A stretch of 64,000 nucleotides of DNA from Metallyticus violacea (GCA_030762175.1 CM060838.1:21937501-22001500), one strand, 5' to 3'. Positions 23,700 through 35,347 are shown, numbered from the stretch's first letter. Made by a program: numbers and translations. The notes: generated by a model from the sequence alone, not told the origin.

Positions 23700-24350
23700 C
23701 GAGTTTTAGTATTTGTGGGGGTCTACACTTTTAAACTATTTTCGTGTTTGTTGTTTATTATATTTGATCAGAATTTTGAGAGTCTTCTTTTACTTTTCTT
23801 TTCATATTGCAGGTCATTGTTTCCTTGTCTCTGCTAATTTTAGCCTTCCTTGCATACGGCAGGCCTCGGGCATTTTACGTTTACCTGCCTTTGCTCATCT
23901 TAGATTTATTTGCAAACTGCAGGCCTACAGCTCTTAATTTTTTATTGTTTTAACATTTTTATATAATTTTTCAAACTGTAGGCCAATGTTTCTTAATATT
24001 TGCCGATCTCAGCCTTTTTGCATATTGGAGACTTCATCTTCTTAAAGTTGCCTATCTTAGTCTTCTTTTTTCATTTTTGAATCCTGCAGACCTCTGCTCT
24101 TAACGGAAATGCTTGCAACGGCCGCTCCTTTGTAAATAGTTCTATGAATTAAAAGTAGAAACCATCGCCTAACTTTGCCTTCTATTTCCTCACATTTTCA
24201 TAATGGGACCTATGGTCCTTGATGTTTGCCTATATTTGTCCACCTTGCCTCTCTTCTTAATAGTTACCTATCTTTGTCTTTCTTTTTCTCATTATTTCTC
24301 AATGTTTCTATTTCCTTTCGTATGTTAGCGTTCTTTTTCTCAATGTAGTG
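23700..24350. repeat. Degenerate ~60-bp tandem repeat
   Basis: The word GCAGGCCT or a close variant recurs at 23809, 23859, 23919, 23978, 24027 and 24086, spaced 48-60 bp. Between them recur TTTGCATATTG-like and CCTATCTTAG-like words. Units are strongly diverged, so this is an old array. Outer limits are approximate, since the pattern fades through 24.35 kb. Confidence 0.6.
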
Positions 24351-26191
24351 TTTTCGTATCCAATTCCAACCTTCAAAATTCATAGTAACACTTAAGTCAA
24401 ATCCAAGATACAGGGATTGCCATATAATTTACTTAAGCAACGTTGCGAGCTGTCCTATTTGTGTGCATTTAAAACAGTGTCATTATTAGTTGTTTATTAT
24501 ATTTGATACAATTTTGACCATCCCCCTCGAGCTTGGGTATCTTACTGCTGTCAAGTAAAAGTGGATCATTTTATAGAGCTGGAGTCTTGATTATTTTTTC
24601 TTCTCATTATTTTTTATTTTTACATCTTCTATACAAACATAGTTCATATAACAATAAATAAAAATAACCTACTCCTCAGCACCAAAATACAGGATGTATA
24701 AACATCAATGTCTGTCGTCATATCCATTAGTTCATACAGTCAGATGGCATAATACAATAAATCAATTCACCTTTGTTAGGTGCTGTACTGTCACACGATT
24801 AATCGAATGATGTTTAAATCACTAAATCTTGAAATATTAAAATTAGGATTTCCTCTCTCACGAAGCAGATAAGCAAATGTTATCTTCATTTCGCTTTCTA
24901 ACTGATTCATTAGCATCTAATTTTAACTTATCATACATACACATATTTTTTTTCTTAGTGAAACACAGAAGAAAAAGAAGATTCTATCCCGCAATCTGTG
25001 AAAGTATAACGTTGTATTTCATAAACACTCGATACAGAAGGGTACTTCATGCAACGTTTTTTGGTAAAAGTGGTGGTGACAAAAAAAGAAAATACTGAAA
25101 CAAAAGCATTGCAATGCACTTTTATATAGTTGGCAATAAAATAAGTGATTAATTATTAAAATAGTGAGAGTTCTAAAATCTACAAAGAATATAGAAATAC
25201 GAACATGTCACGTTAATAGAAGCAGAAATAAAATAAGAGATATTAAATGTCTTTTCGTTTTGAAAGAAGGAGTCCAGGAAAGAGAAGAACAAATCTTGAT
25301 ATGTAAGTCTTTAGAGCAATCTCTAGAGAAATAGAGTGAATATTCATATAAGTAATTTCACTGTATGTGACAAATAAGAATCTCGTAATAATAAACTTAT
25401 CTGTTTGCAGTAATTTATTGTACGTTACGCTCCTTCTCTTTCTCTCACTTTAAGTGATATTTCTCCCAAGTCTGTCCACTCTCCATATTCCCCAAGTTTC
25501 ACAGTAACTTCAGTTCAGTTTCCTGGCTCACAAAACAAAAAGAAGTCACTTCTACTATCAGTTCTCTAACGCAGGTACAGAGTTTATGATACTTAGTCAT
25601 AAATCTAGACAGAAAAGGTTATGCTTTTCTCAACAACGTTTGACACGAAGTTATTTGTTTCCCACGTCAAATGCGAACATGGCTCTTTTTTCTCCAGCTG
25701 GGAAGGATAAAATAACTTCAATGCAATATGTCCACCTGTTATTCAAATTACAAATTGCCCTTGTCGTATAGACGAGAGAATAATAGCGGCTAGCCCTGCT
25801 GCCTCTCGGTTTTTCCCACACATGGATCGTTTAGAAATGTTCGGTTTTGAATTTCATTGGCACTAACAACTGCAGGGGAGCATTTTACCGAGCAGCTACT
25901 TTAAAGCAAAAGAGAAGCCTAGGCGTGAAAACAACGCTTTTATTGAACGGACATTCTTTATAATAACAATTCAATGGTAACAATTGTATAATATGAAACT
26001 TCGTTCAGGCTATATAATTGTCACTTCACGAATTAACAGGAATTTCGTTTTCAATTTTGTGCAATTAGTGTTGAAACACCTTGCGCGTGTTTCAGTACTT
26101 CAATAACGTGAAAACAGCTGAAATAACGTAAGTCGCTGAAATTGTGCATATATATTATGTCCAAAATGAAAAATTGGTGTTAGGTTTATGC

Positions 26192-26239
<48 letters not shown>

Positions 26240-27239
26240 TTTATACTCGTTGATTAATTTATATTTTCTGTAAAAAAAGTTTTCACGCAATCATCTCACA
26301 AGACAAGTCTTTAAAACAATGGCTCCAGATATATCCTTCCCCAAGAAACAATTATAATTCACTGAGGAAAATGGCTACTTGCTGTCATCTTACTATGCTA
26401 AGTATCTAGAAACAAATAGAAATGTAGTAAATTACGTTGATCGCAATTTGCTGCATCAGTCAAAGCAACTCAAAAGCTTTCCTCAAACTCAGAAGTTGAC
26501 GCTAATCTCACATTTTACATCTTCTTTCTCCCATTTAATTTCTGGAGGAAAGCAGTATGAGTAAAGACAACATTATCCAAATTAACGTCAGTTTCTTGTA
26601 ATATTTTAAAGAAGTTCAGAGCATTATTTCAATTTATCTACAAATATGTGAAGTAAAACAAATTCTGGAAGGGTCCAGTGCTGTAATGGCAGCAAAAGAA
26701 TCATAGTAACCGTTTTTATGTTTTTTATAGAGCCTGAACGAAGTTTCATATTATACAATTATCCTAAGAAACAATACAAGAAGGATGACCTGAATCATCT
26801 GGTGGTGACCAACTGCAATAGAAAAGATGAAACCGGAAAGATTAAGGCGATTCCGGAATTTAAAAAAATAACTTTACAGTTAGAGCATACAAATTATGCA
26901 AAGCTTGGCTTTACCTGCTTATTCTGTTGCACATAAGTATTTGAAGTTTTAATGTCATAAATGCATGCATATTTTACTGATTTTAGTGCGTGATCCTAAA
27001 TATGAGTGATTTACTAGATCATTAGGACTGATACAAAGCAGCACTACCTGTATTTCTCACTTCAAAAACTTTGCACAGAGTATTTCATATTTGTACCCTT
27101 AATTCACTTAACTTGCTTTATGTTTAAAGCTTGCAAAACTGTTGTTTTATTATAATAAATCTCTGAAGAATAAAAATAGCACATAAGTTATAGTATTAAG
27201 TACGTCGCGTGGCAAATTAATTTCGGGAAGGAAACATTT
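24351..27239. other. Unassigned AT-rich DNA
   Basis: No gene or element recognised apart from the AAT microsatellite listed separately. Open frames of 60-75 codons carry no motif that I know. Confidence 0.4.
26192..26239. repeat. (AAT)n microsatellite
   Basis: About 16 uninterrupted AAT units. Confidence 0.95.
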
Positions 27240-27660
27240 GGATTTTTAGGGACGGAGAAGGATATTTCGGTACTTCAGTCTTGCTCAAGGGCTAGCCGTT
27301 TGTGCCAGGCGGAAGGGATGAGACGAGGGAGACACCGGACGGTGATGTATGGGCATAGACAGGGGATTCTAACGTCATTTCCAAATAGAAAACTCCTGCA
27401 CCGGCGGCCGCATTCCGTCAAGGAGCTCGACTCCTCCAGAAGGGTAGCTTTCATATCAGAAACGGGGAAAAAAACTTTTTCAAAGCGCAAGTCACCGCCA
27501 CACCACACAAACACTACACCTAGCACTTTCAACCTAGCAACAGAATCAACGGAAGGATATGAAACGGAAAGGAAAAAAATGAACAAAACAAAACAGCATC
27601 ATGATGTTCGCCCTAGGAATCTGAAGCCGAGACCGCCCAAATGAGAGTCCCAAGCGTTAC
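27240..27660. other. GC-richer island of unknown nature
   Basis: A 400-bp block clearly richer in G, C and CpG than its flanks, with a GGCGGCCGC site. It is open on the plus strand for 114 codons (27300-27644) and on the minus strand for 103 (27275-27586). Neither frame shows a known domain. The plus-strand product would be very basic with no hydrophobic segment; the minus-strand product has an ECGRRC-type Cys cluster. It may be an exon, an unrecognised repeat, or a regulatory island. Confidence 0.3.
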
Positions 27661-27882
27661 TGGCACAAAGCCATCTCACTGAGCGGAAGAAAACAATAAT
27701 AAAAACCTGTAAAATTTCCGTTTTATATGACACGAGAGTTTACCTATTTGACGACTTGTGACTAGAAAGTTATTAAGGATAGTGCACTCCATGCAGAAGG
27801 GTTTTATTAATAGTATTATCATTAAAACGAAAACAAAGAAAATAATTTTATTTAAAATGTTACACTTTCCTTTCAGCACTAC

Positions 27883-28110
27883 AGGTGGCCGAAGTCGTTA
27901 AGGAGGAGGTCTGGGTTCGATTCTCGCCAGGGCCCGTGGAGGACCCATGACTGAGGATTTTTCTTCAGTCATCTTAAATAGCAAATGCTAGAGAGATACC
28001 CTAAACTTAGGCCTGCGACACTTCTTTACTCCTTTCCCAATATATCATTTCATGTATCATCATGTCCATTGCCTGTGGTGCCTCAGTAATAAAAACCGGA
28101 GTTACACACT
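27883..28110 (+). mobile_element. SINE-A copy with a shortened head
   Basis: The head begins AGGTGGCCGAAGTCGTTAAGG but lacks about 15 bp of the anticodon-arm region. The B-box reads GGTTCGATTCTC. The body continues through ACCCTAAACTTAGGCC and the 3' end is diverged (GGAGTTACACACTA). This is an older or locally deleted copy. Confidence 0.8.
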
Positions 28111-29015
28111 ATTCAGAGAAATCTGATATTATACCCATGTTATTAGTCTTTTGTTCTATTCCTTTTTCATCTATTAGAGCATCGGAAAATTTTACTGTGA
28201 AAATGTATAGTTTTGGCTACATTATCTTCATTTCCTTTACTTTAAACGTATCCATTCTAATTAATCAGAAAACATCACTCTTGAATAGCGCTACTAAAAT
28301 TGTAAAATAACTGTAATAGGTTATTGAAAAACAAATTAAAAAAAAACATTTTTATCACTATCCAAATGCCCATGTAGAGAATAAAAAATAATAAAATAAA
28401 ATAAAAAAATATAAAAAATTAATAAAATAAATAAAAAAATAAATAAGGTGAGAAATATTCCTATTGTGTTAAGAATATGGCAAACAGAATGCAGTGCTGA
28501 CACAGATTCCAAAAATGACGATGGAGCAAAGAAAAAAGAAGCAAAAGAGATAAGGGGCGGAAATGGCAGAATGAATAAGAAAAGGAACAGTAGCACAAAA
28601 CGACCCACATGGCTGGCAACAAGTGCCAAACACATTTTGTTCAGCTCTCCATCTTGTGAGCTACGGCGGCTGTATAAAGTTAGTAATTATCTTAAAGGGG
28701 CGGCAGCCTAGCAAGCTTATAGAAGCATGTTGCTCCGCTAATATTAGTCGCTTAATTAACGCAACGCTTCTGGGAAAAGTCAGGAAAATTTCACATGCGC
28801 ATTTTCCCCGAGTTTGGCTGACAGTTTAGAGGCATGGTGCATACTCCAAACTACAAATTTTGCTGGTCATTCCCCACTGCAACTTGCAGTTTTAATAAAA
28901 CTTAAAAAAAGTCCTTTTGTAATTATATACGTTTAAAACTTCGGTTTTGTTGTGATTTCGTGTAGAAAACTAGGAGAAATATACAAATATTTAAACATGC
29001 ACAATTATAAAGACC
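28111..29015. other. Unassigned DNA with AT-rich simple sequence
   Basis: An A/T-rich AAATA tract occupies roughly 28325-28447. The rest has overlapping short frames on both strands without recognisable motifs. Confidence 0.4.
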
Positions 29016-29377
29016 AGATGTATAACTGACCACCTCCTTGGTCTAGTGTTTAAAGTTGCTGACTGCTGCCCGGGAGGCTCGGGTTCGATTCCCGGTACCT
29101 GCTTAGGAATTTTTTTAAGATAGGGAGGTCTGGAACGGGGTCCACCCAGCCTCGTGAGGATAATTGGGGAGCTGCATGATAGAGAGGTGGCGATCTTCGA
29201 TCTTGTAAGCCGCGATATAGCGCTCGGCGGGATGCGGTGTGCTGAGCACCTCCCTGCAGTACTGCACTCTATCAATGATATCACATGATGAAGGTAGAAG
29301 ACACAGCGGTCGTCGCGGTAAGCCGAAGGCCCACATGGGGCTATGGAAAACCAGGCTTAGAAGGTAGATGTATAACT
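29016..29377 (+). mobile_element. SINE-C with perfect 12-bp target-site duplication
   Basis: The body (29028-29365) is flanked by AGATGTATAACT at 29016-29027 and 29366-29377. The 5' head is tRNA-like: A-box TTGGTCTAGTGTTTAAAG and B-box GGTTCGATTCC (29082-29092). The body is GC-rich and unlike SINE-A or SINE-B (GGTCCACCCAGCCTCGTGAG, CGGCGGGATGCGGTGTGC). It ends without a long A-tail (GGAAAACCAGGCTTAGAAGGT). Exact duplications show a recent, complete insertion. Confidence 0.88.
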
Positions 29378-30292
29378 CCCTACTGAACACATTCTCAATG
29401 CTGATAAAAAAAAAAAAAAATGTCGCATTGGGAAATGCAAACTTGATCTATTTGAAAGCACAAATCAAGTTGCCATAGTAACATGGCAACATGACCCCCG
29501 TTAAGAGTCCATTAATCCAGTAACATTATTTTCTATTTGTTATTCAGTGCGCTATTACACACTTTCTATAAGTAGCTTACAAAGCTTACGGAAAAATATC
29601 CAGAATATATTTCAAATCACTGCAATTTTCCTATTTCAAAATTAATGTATTTAATCAATTTTAACTTCAACAGTTCCTTCCTTGATACCGAGAAGCGGTA
29701 ACAATTGGGACTTGCATTCAGGAAGACCCGGTTTCAAATCCTTTGAGAAATTAACACGCTTCAATTGTAAAGCAATCCAGAATGATAATACAATACTTCA
29801 AGCGTACTGTAGCAAACCTCATTCTGCCCATCGCATTCGCTATGTATTGTAGGCATGGAAGATGCAAAAGAATTGAAATCTATTGTTTTTGTCAACCACA
29901 CTGTGCCAAGACGAATCAATCTCATGTCCTGATCACATAATTCATAAGCTATTTACTGATAAACCAAACGGTTTGTAGAACCCTTTTTATCGGGTGATAG
30001 TTCAATTAATTAATCGCTATTTTACAAATCAGTGTTTCTTATTGTATCAGAACAAGCATTATAATACTTTAATGAGACTATTGTAAGCAATAACGGAGAT
30101 CGGCCAAGATGCAAAGAATAGAAGATTTTTGCGTTTGCTACTGAAAGTTTGCCAAATAATAGGACAAAATTTCCATAAAAAGTTGTAAAAATTAAAGTTG
30201 TACCGTTAGATTAAGCAATTTACTACACTAAGTAATGAAATGCATGAAAACCAGCTGTTTCTTTTCCACTCCGAGTATGTAGGTATATGTAT
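29378..30292. other. Unassigned DNA with a decayed tRNA-like box
   Basis: A poly-A of about 16 bases lies at 29405-29420. Near 29686-29745 a tRNA-like head (AGCGGTAACAATTGGGACTT and a GGTTTCAAATCC B-box) suggests a fourth, decayed SINE type. An X-box-like inverted repeat sits at 29469-29490. Confidence 0.4.
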
Positions 30293-30322
30293 GTATGTAT
30301 TTATTTATTTATTTATTTATTA
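30293..30322. repeat. (GTAT)n / (TTTA)n microsatellite
   Basis: A few GTAT units run into six or so ATTT units. Confidence 0.9.
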
Positions 30323-30366
30323 ACTGTGTCAGTAAAGAATACTGAAAATGCATTATTAGAATAGAA

Positions 30367-30650
30367 ACAAGTTTACTTAATTAAACACATGCCCACTTAG
30401 AATTAAACACATATCGAATTAATTTTAGATATATTTACATTACTAATTAACTTAATTAAACACATTTCACCTAACTAAAATGTCAATCAAATCAACCTAA
30501 TTAAACATATCAAGCTAATTAAATATATGTCGAATTAATTTTACATATGTTAACTTAATTAAATATATTTAACCTAACTAAAACACAACAATTTAATTAA
30601 ATACATGTCAATTTAATATTACACATATTAGCTTAATGACGTACATATAT
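30367..30650. repeat. Imperfect ~100-bp tandem repeat built on TTAATTAAA words
   Basis: CTTAATTAAACACAT, CTTAATTAAATATAT and similar words recur, together with GAATTAATTTTA(G/C)ATAT and ACCTAACTAAAA. Two good units and a partial third can be aligned at a spacing near 100 bp, each with a nested shorter period. This is very AT-rich satellite-like DNA. Confidence 0.6.
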
Positions 30651-30839
30651 AAAATTAGTGGCTTTATCAAATATAGTTTAGCACATTTATGTCTACACAC
30701 TTATCAGCTTGAATAATAATACAAACAAGTCAATTAAATGCAATAAGGAGTTAACCAATATTTCCGGTAGTCCGGTAGGAACTTAAATTGGAGCACTAGT
30801 TACATTCAATATGTTTATATCAATGAAATATTTCTACAC

Positions 30840-33000
30840 ATAAAATTGGAGATTATTTTTAAATCTTGTCAGAGAATGACTACCCTCAAAGACAATTGCA
30901 GGTAATTAACTCGTCATTTATGGTTATTTATAAAAGAGAATTGACCTACATTCGTTCTCTGTTGCCTACAGTTGATTTTAAAAGTATGATTGTTTCTATC
31001 ATAGGTTGTTGGTCTTTCTAACCTAGTTATGACATTCCTCCATGCATTTTGTTCTCTATACGCTTTGTATAATGACGTTATCCTCGCTTTTTTACGTCTC
31101 TCTGCTAGTGATACACATCATAATGTTTTAATCGTTTCGTCCCCATGTTCTTTGTAACCTTTTACGAAGTTGTTGCTCTACGCTGGATTTTTTCTAGGAT
31201 ATTTATTTTATATATCATATTTTGATCCCAGTAAACTGCTTCATACTCCGTTAAAGGTCAAACAAATGATAAATAAGCTATTTAATTCGATTTTGGATTT
31301 TTTTAATAATATTCTCATAAAAAAGTGTAACCCCCTCCATGCTTTCCAAGTAACAGAATCAATTTGTTCGTTCCATGCACGTTTAGAAATTAAGTAAACT
31401 CTAAAGTATTTACAGCAGTTTTTCTGGAGAATTTTCTTCTCGGGTTTTACAAAATGCTATTGCCTTACTTTTAAGAACCTCATCTTACGTTTAACCGTCC
31501 TATTGGATATAATATGATGATCGGTTTGTAATATCTTCATATTGGGACTGTCATTACTTTTTCAATTGCCGGTAAACTGACTTTGCCTTTACATTTAAGC
31601 TAACCGCCAGAGGTGGCCGAGATGGCGTTAAGGCGCGGACTCGTGAGCGGGAGGTCTGGGGTTCGAATCCCGCCAGGACCGTACCAGGTTTTTCTCAGTC
31701 CTCATAAATGGCAAATGTCGGGGAGGTACCCTAAACTTAGGTCTGGAATGTTTCTTTCCCAATATATCATTTCATTTCATGTCTCATCAGTGTCCATCGC
31801 CTGTGCTGCCTCAGTAGTACAAACGGGTGTTAAACACCATTAAAATATTTAAACTAAGATTGTTAATATAAATAATAAACAATAGTGGTCTAAGAACGCT
31901 ACCTTGTGCAACTCCTGAGGTCAACTTCCCGATAACTGACATTTCCTGACCTACCCTAATTCTTAGTCCAAAGTACAACTATTTTATGTATGTTTAGTTC
32001 ACTCAATTGATCAACTAATAAGTTGATGAAACTTTTATCAAAAATCAGTAACTAGTCCATCAATCCTACGTGGTATATCTATCTCTTCATCTAGGTCCTG
32101 AACTAATGAAATAAATTGGCTATGCAAGAAAATCTTTTCCTGAAACTGTGTTGAATGTGGCAGGACTAATCTTTGTAATTAAGGACATTAAAACTACGTT
32201 GCCCTATCAAATGTTCCATAACTTTAAAAACGACAGTGTGAAACTAATCGGCCTGTGGTTTTCAAAATCTATTGTAATACTGCCCTTGTGAATAGGGACT
32301 GCGACAGCGGACTTCCGGTAGGTTACAATTATTTACAATAAGCACATAAGGTACGAAATGATAATCTCCCCTTCTAGTTTCAAGATTTATCATCAGAACC
32401 ACGTTACTTCCGATTTTTCAGTTTGTTAAACTTTTTTCTTTAACTTCTTCTATGTCAGTGTGACAACCTCTATTTGTATTATTATTTTTACCTTCATTAT
32501 TGTCATCATATTTATTAAATACCTAAACAAAATAACATTTATCAACTTTTTCCTTATCTTCTATTTTTTTCCCCCCTTTTCGTCTCTCAACAGTACCATT
32601 TTCTTATTACTTTCCCTTCTCCACCGTACATAATTATAAAACCTGCTCCAATTTTCATTGCCATTTGCATTTAGTATTTGTTTCAGGAAACTTTCTTGTA
32701 TTTAATTTTTTTCACACTGCAGTTCTTTAGTCAATTCGGTATACTTAACTGTTTACTTTTATTATACGCATTCCTAACTTTTTTATTTTAGTAACCGAGG
32801 TGTTGAGTGTAATACTGTGGTTCTTTGTTATTCTTTTGCAAGGAACACATTTCCTCAGTACATCAAAATTATGCCCTAAATTTATTCCAAACATCCTGCA
32901 CATGAATCCTATAACTACTAATAGAACTATCAGTTGATAAAATAATATCTAGAAAAATGGGTAAATTTTTACTTGTGTTGAAGTGAGTACGGAAACTTAA
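30840..33000 (-). pseudogene. Jockey/CR1-like LINE reverse-transcriptase relic, split by a SINE
   Basis: Read on the minus strand, the order is WSRFYNYVRWRR (about 32.6 kb), AVAVPIHKG, FENHRPISFTLSFLK (about 32.2 kb), then TSGVAQGSVLRPLLFIIYIN (about 31.9 kb). The last is the SGVPQGSVLGPLLF motif of LINE reverse transcriptases. The frame then meets SINE-A (31604-31846). Beyond it comes a decayed FADD-like VSLPAIE, followed by EYEAVYWDQN and INILEKIQRRATT, which are thumb-domain blocks. Stops and frame changes are many. The 5' limit near 33.0 kb and 3' limit near 30.84 kb are estimates. Confidence 0.8.
31604..31846 (+). mobile_element. SINE-A copy nested in the LINE
   Basis: The head is well preserved: A-box AGGTGGCCGAGATGGCGTTA, CGGACTCGTGAGC, B-box GGTTCGAATCC (31660-31670). 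The body and the GGGTGTTAAACACCATTAAAA end follow. The near-duplicate flanks ATTTAAGCTAA (31593-31603) and ATTTAAACTAA (31847-31857) differ by one base and are read as the target-site duplication. The copy sits between two reverse-transcriptase motifs of the LINE, so it is younger than that LINE. Confidence 0.88.
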
Positions 33001-34339
33001 ATTAATATTTTACCCTTAAAATGAATCCTTTTGGCAATGTATACCCATACGAAATTAATTTTTACATACTGTAGCATTAACATTAGATAATGGGATTGTT
33101 AATTATTTCTTGAAAATAATTTTCTAATAGTTATTTCTAATATAAATTCATGTAGGAACATCCTTTTAAATGCATTCATCCTATTAAAACACTTTTACCC
33201 TGGACTGTAGTTTTTATTGAATGAATTCTTATAAGTTTCTAAGTGTCAAATAAATGTGTTAATTTTTTGGAAATTTTTTTTATTCCTTTTGAATGTGTTA
33301 AGTTATTTTTGTTTTGAAAAATCCAGATTGAGAATTACTTGTTTCACTCCATAGCCTTCATTGAACAGTGGAAATAATATTTGGGTAACGAGATAAATAC
33401 ATATGCACGACGTATTTATGTTGCCCAAATCATGAAAACAGCACTGAGCGAAAAGCAGACTATAATATGAAAATAATATTGCAGAAATATGCCCTGGTTA
33501 GGTATACCTAATTATAAATAAATCCTGAAACAATTCACTTCAGGGGTAGAGATAAAAACGGAAGAATTCCTTTTAGTTATTGAAGAAGTTATTATTGTAA
33601 TATTAGCTGTAAACTGTATTGGAGAACGGCGCCATTATTGCTTTACAGCCAGGTAAACATTGAATCTCTGTGAGTAATCAATATCGGCGTTTACACTGAC
33701 TCTGTATGTGGGCCACAAAAAGGCTGAATGGGATCAGCAAAGGTGTGCACCTACTCGCTTGCGTCACGCCTCTTGTTATATTGTTATACATTTTGATCCA
33801 GAAACTCCCAGGATGTCTTGAGTTTATCATGAAACACCCCTAGATAAGCAATAGAATGTGCATTAAGAAAGTTTGTGACAGAAATACAAAATGGATGCCA
33901 GATTTAGGAGGGTCTCCTTGTTATCATTCCAACGAAATTTATGCGTCAGAAGGCAGTGGAGGTTTGCGTTGGGATTAAATATTCATGGTATGAAATTCCA
34001 TTAGAGGACGGTGCCTGAAGTTATTCCAATTTCCGTGCACATTTCAGTCTTGTAAAGTTACTTCTGCTAGTGTATTTTCCTCAAGATATGCGTTTTTCTC
34101 TTGTTTCCTTTGTGCATGACATACATATAAAATTACTTTTATTTTTTGATTGTAATTCAATACTTTGTGTCAAAAAGTGTTAGATATATTTTAAATACAA
34201 TTAAAAGACATATCGTACTTTAAACTTTTATAAAAAGAATTATATTATATCTTTAAACATTAAGAAAATGCTTGCAATATCAAAGATGGCGAGTTTAGCT
34301 TTCGGCTTAATTCGTTAACAGTTCTGATGGAATTTGTTA
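33001..34339. other. Unassigned DNA
   Basis: May contain the 5' part of the minus-strand LINE but no motif could be read. A moderately GC-richer patch at 33.6-34.0 kb is unassigned. Confidence 0.4.

Positions 34340-34376
<37 letters not shown>
34340..34376. repeat. (TTA)n microsatellite
   Basis: About twelve uninterrupted ATT units just before a SINE-B head. Confidence 0.95.
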
Positions 34377-34377
<1 letters not shown>

Positions 34378-34394
34378 ATCTAAACCTTATATCC

Positions 34395-34438
34395 TGTTGG
34401 TGTAGTGGTAACCATACTTGGCTTCAAACCCAGTCAGA
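34395..34438 (+). mobile_element. SINE-B head fragment
   Basis: TGTTGGTGTAGTGGTAACCA followed by TACTTGGCTTCAAACCC matches the 5' head of SINE-B. The rest of this plus-strand copy probably resumes at about 34700, on the other side of a minus-strand copy. Confidence 0.65.
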
Positions 34439-34449
34439 TTTTTTTTTTG

Positions 34450-34694
34450 ATTGATTTATTTAAGGACGCTCTTTAACATGTCAGGTCATCAGCGTCCCAT
34501 TCAATTCAGGGCGTGAAACGGTCGACAAATTTTGCTCAGAGGCCTCTCTTTCAGGCTTGAGGTTCTTTTTCGTGCCGTAAATGTACGACACGGGATCCAC
34601 GGCTTTACTTCCCTTCCGAAGGAAGCCATACTTAGGATTTTTACGCCCGAAAAAATCCATCGGTCCTGGCCGGGTTCGAGCCCGCGATCTTGGG
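34450..34694 (-). mobile_element. SINE-B, minus-strand copy forming the left palindrome arm
   Basis: On the minus strand it begins inside the head (CCTAAACCCAAGATCGCGGG, B-box GGCTCGAACCC). It runs through the whole conserved core to the 3' end (TTAAATAAATCAATC). It faces the plus-strand copy at 34700-34905, so the locus is a long inverted repeat. Confidence 0.88.
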
Positions 34695-34699
34695 TTTAG

Positions 34700-34905
34700 G
34701 ATCGATGAACTTTTTCAGGCGTAAATGGCTTCCTTCGGAAGCGAATAAAGCCGTGGGTGCCGTTTCGTACATTTACAGCACGAAAAAGAACCTCAAACCC
34801 GAAAGAAGAGGCCTCTGAGCAAAATTTGTGGGCCATTATTTCACGCCCTGAATTGAATGGGACGCTGATGACCCGAGATGTTAAAGAGCGTCCGTAAATA
34901 AAACA
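34700..34905 (+). mobile_element. SINE-B, plus-strand copy forming the right palindrome arm
   Basis: Begins near CGATGAACTTTTTCAGGCGT and carries the core GGCTTCCTTCGGAAG, ATAAAGCCGTGGG, CACGAAAAAGAACCTCA, TTGAATGGGACGCTGATGA, ending GTCCGTAAATAAAACA. A (CA)n run follows at 34904-34921. It is about 200 bp complementary to the adjacent minus-strand copy. Confidence 0.88.
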
Positions 34906-34921
34906 CACACACACACACACA

Positions 34922-35347
34922 AAAGAAGTCCTGGCTAGGGTTAGAAATGGCATTTCCTTGGAATATTTTTATTCCTTGCTATTACAAAAAGTATTATGAA
35001 TGAAAAAATCATCATATGAACAACGAAATTGTATCTTAAAAGTTATAATTTGTTTTTGAAGCACAAAGCAGCTACAGAATGATTAATGTTTCGTACTCAA
35101 TTATTATATCATATAACGTTGTCAAATGCCTTATAAAATAAAAAATTGGGCTGTGGAATTAAGCTAATAATAAAAATGCAATGTTGAAAAATAAAAATAG
35201 AGAAGTGCATAATAGGTAGATTTAGAAGAAGAGAAAAAGGTTGGAACGAGAGGTAATGGAGCATCGAAAGAACAGAAGAATAGGAAATATGTGTTCTCTT
35301 TTATCCAACTAGTAAAACACTATTTTCATCATACAAGTTTTAATCAC
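34922..35347. other. Spacer between SINE palindrome and gene 3' end
   Basis: AT-rich, no recognised feature; the transcript of the minus-strand gene would end at about 35.33 kb. Confidence 0.4.

Noticed and set aside
26060..26100. Small hairpin GAAACAC...GTGTTTC
   Set aside because: A 7-bp stem in AT-rich DNA is expected by chance.
31613..31843. Frames with an SGRSGVRIPPG-type peptide here and at 8947-9144 and 49691-49981
   Set aside because: They are translations of the tRNA-like head of SINE-A and recur only because the SINE recurs.
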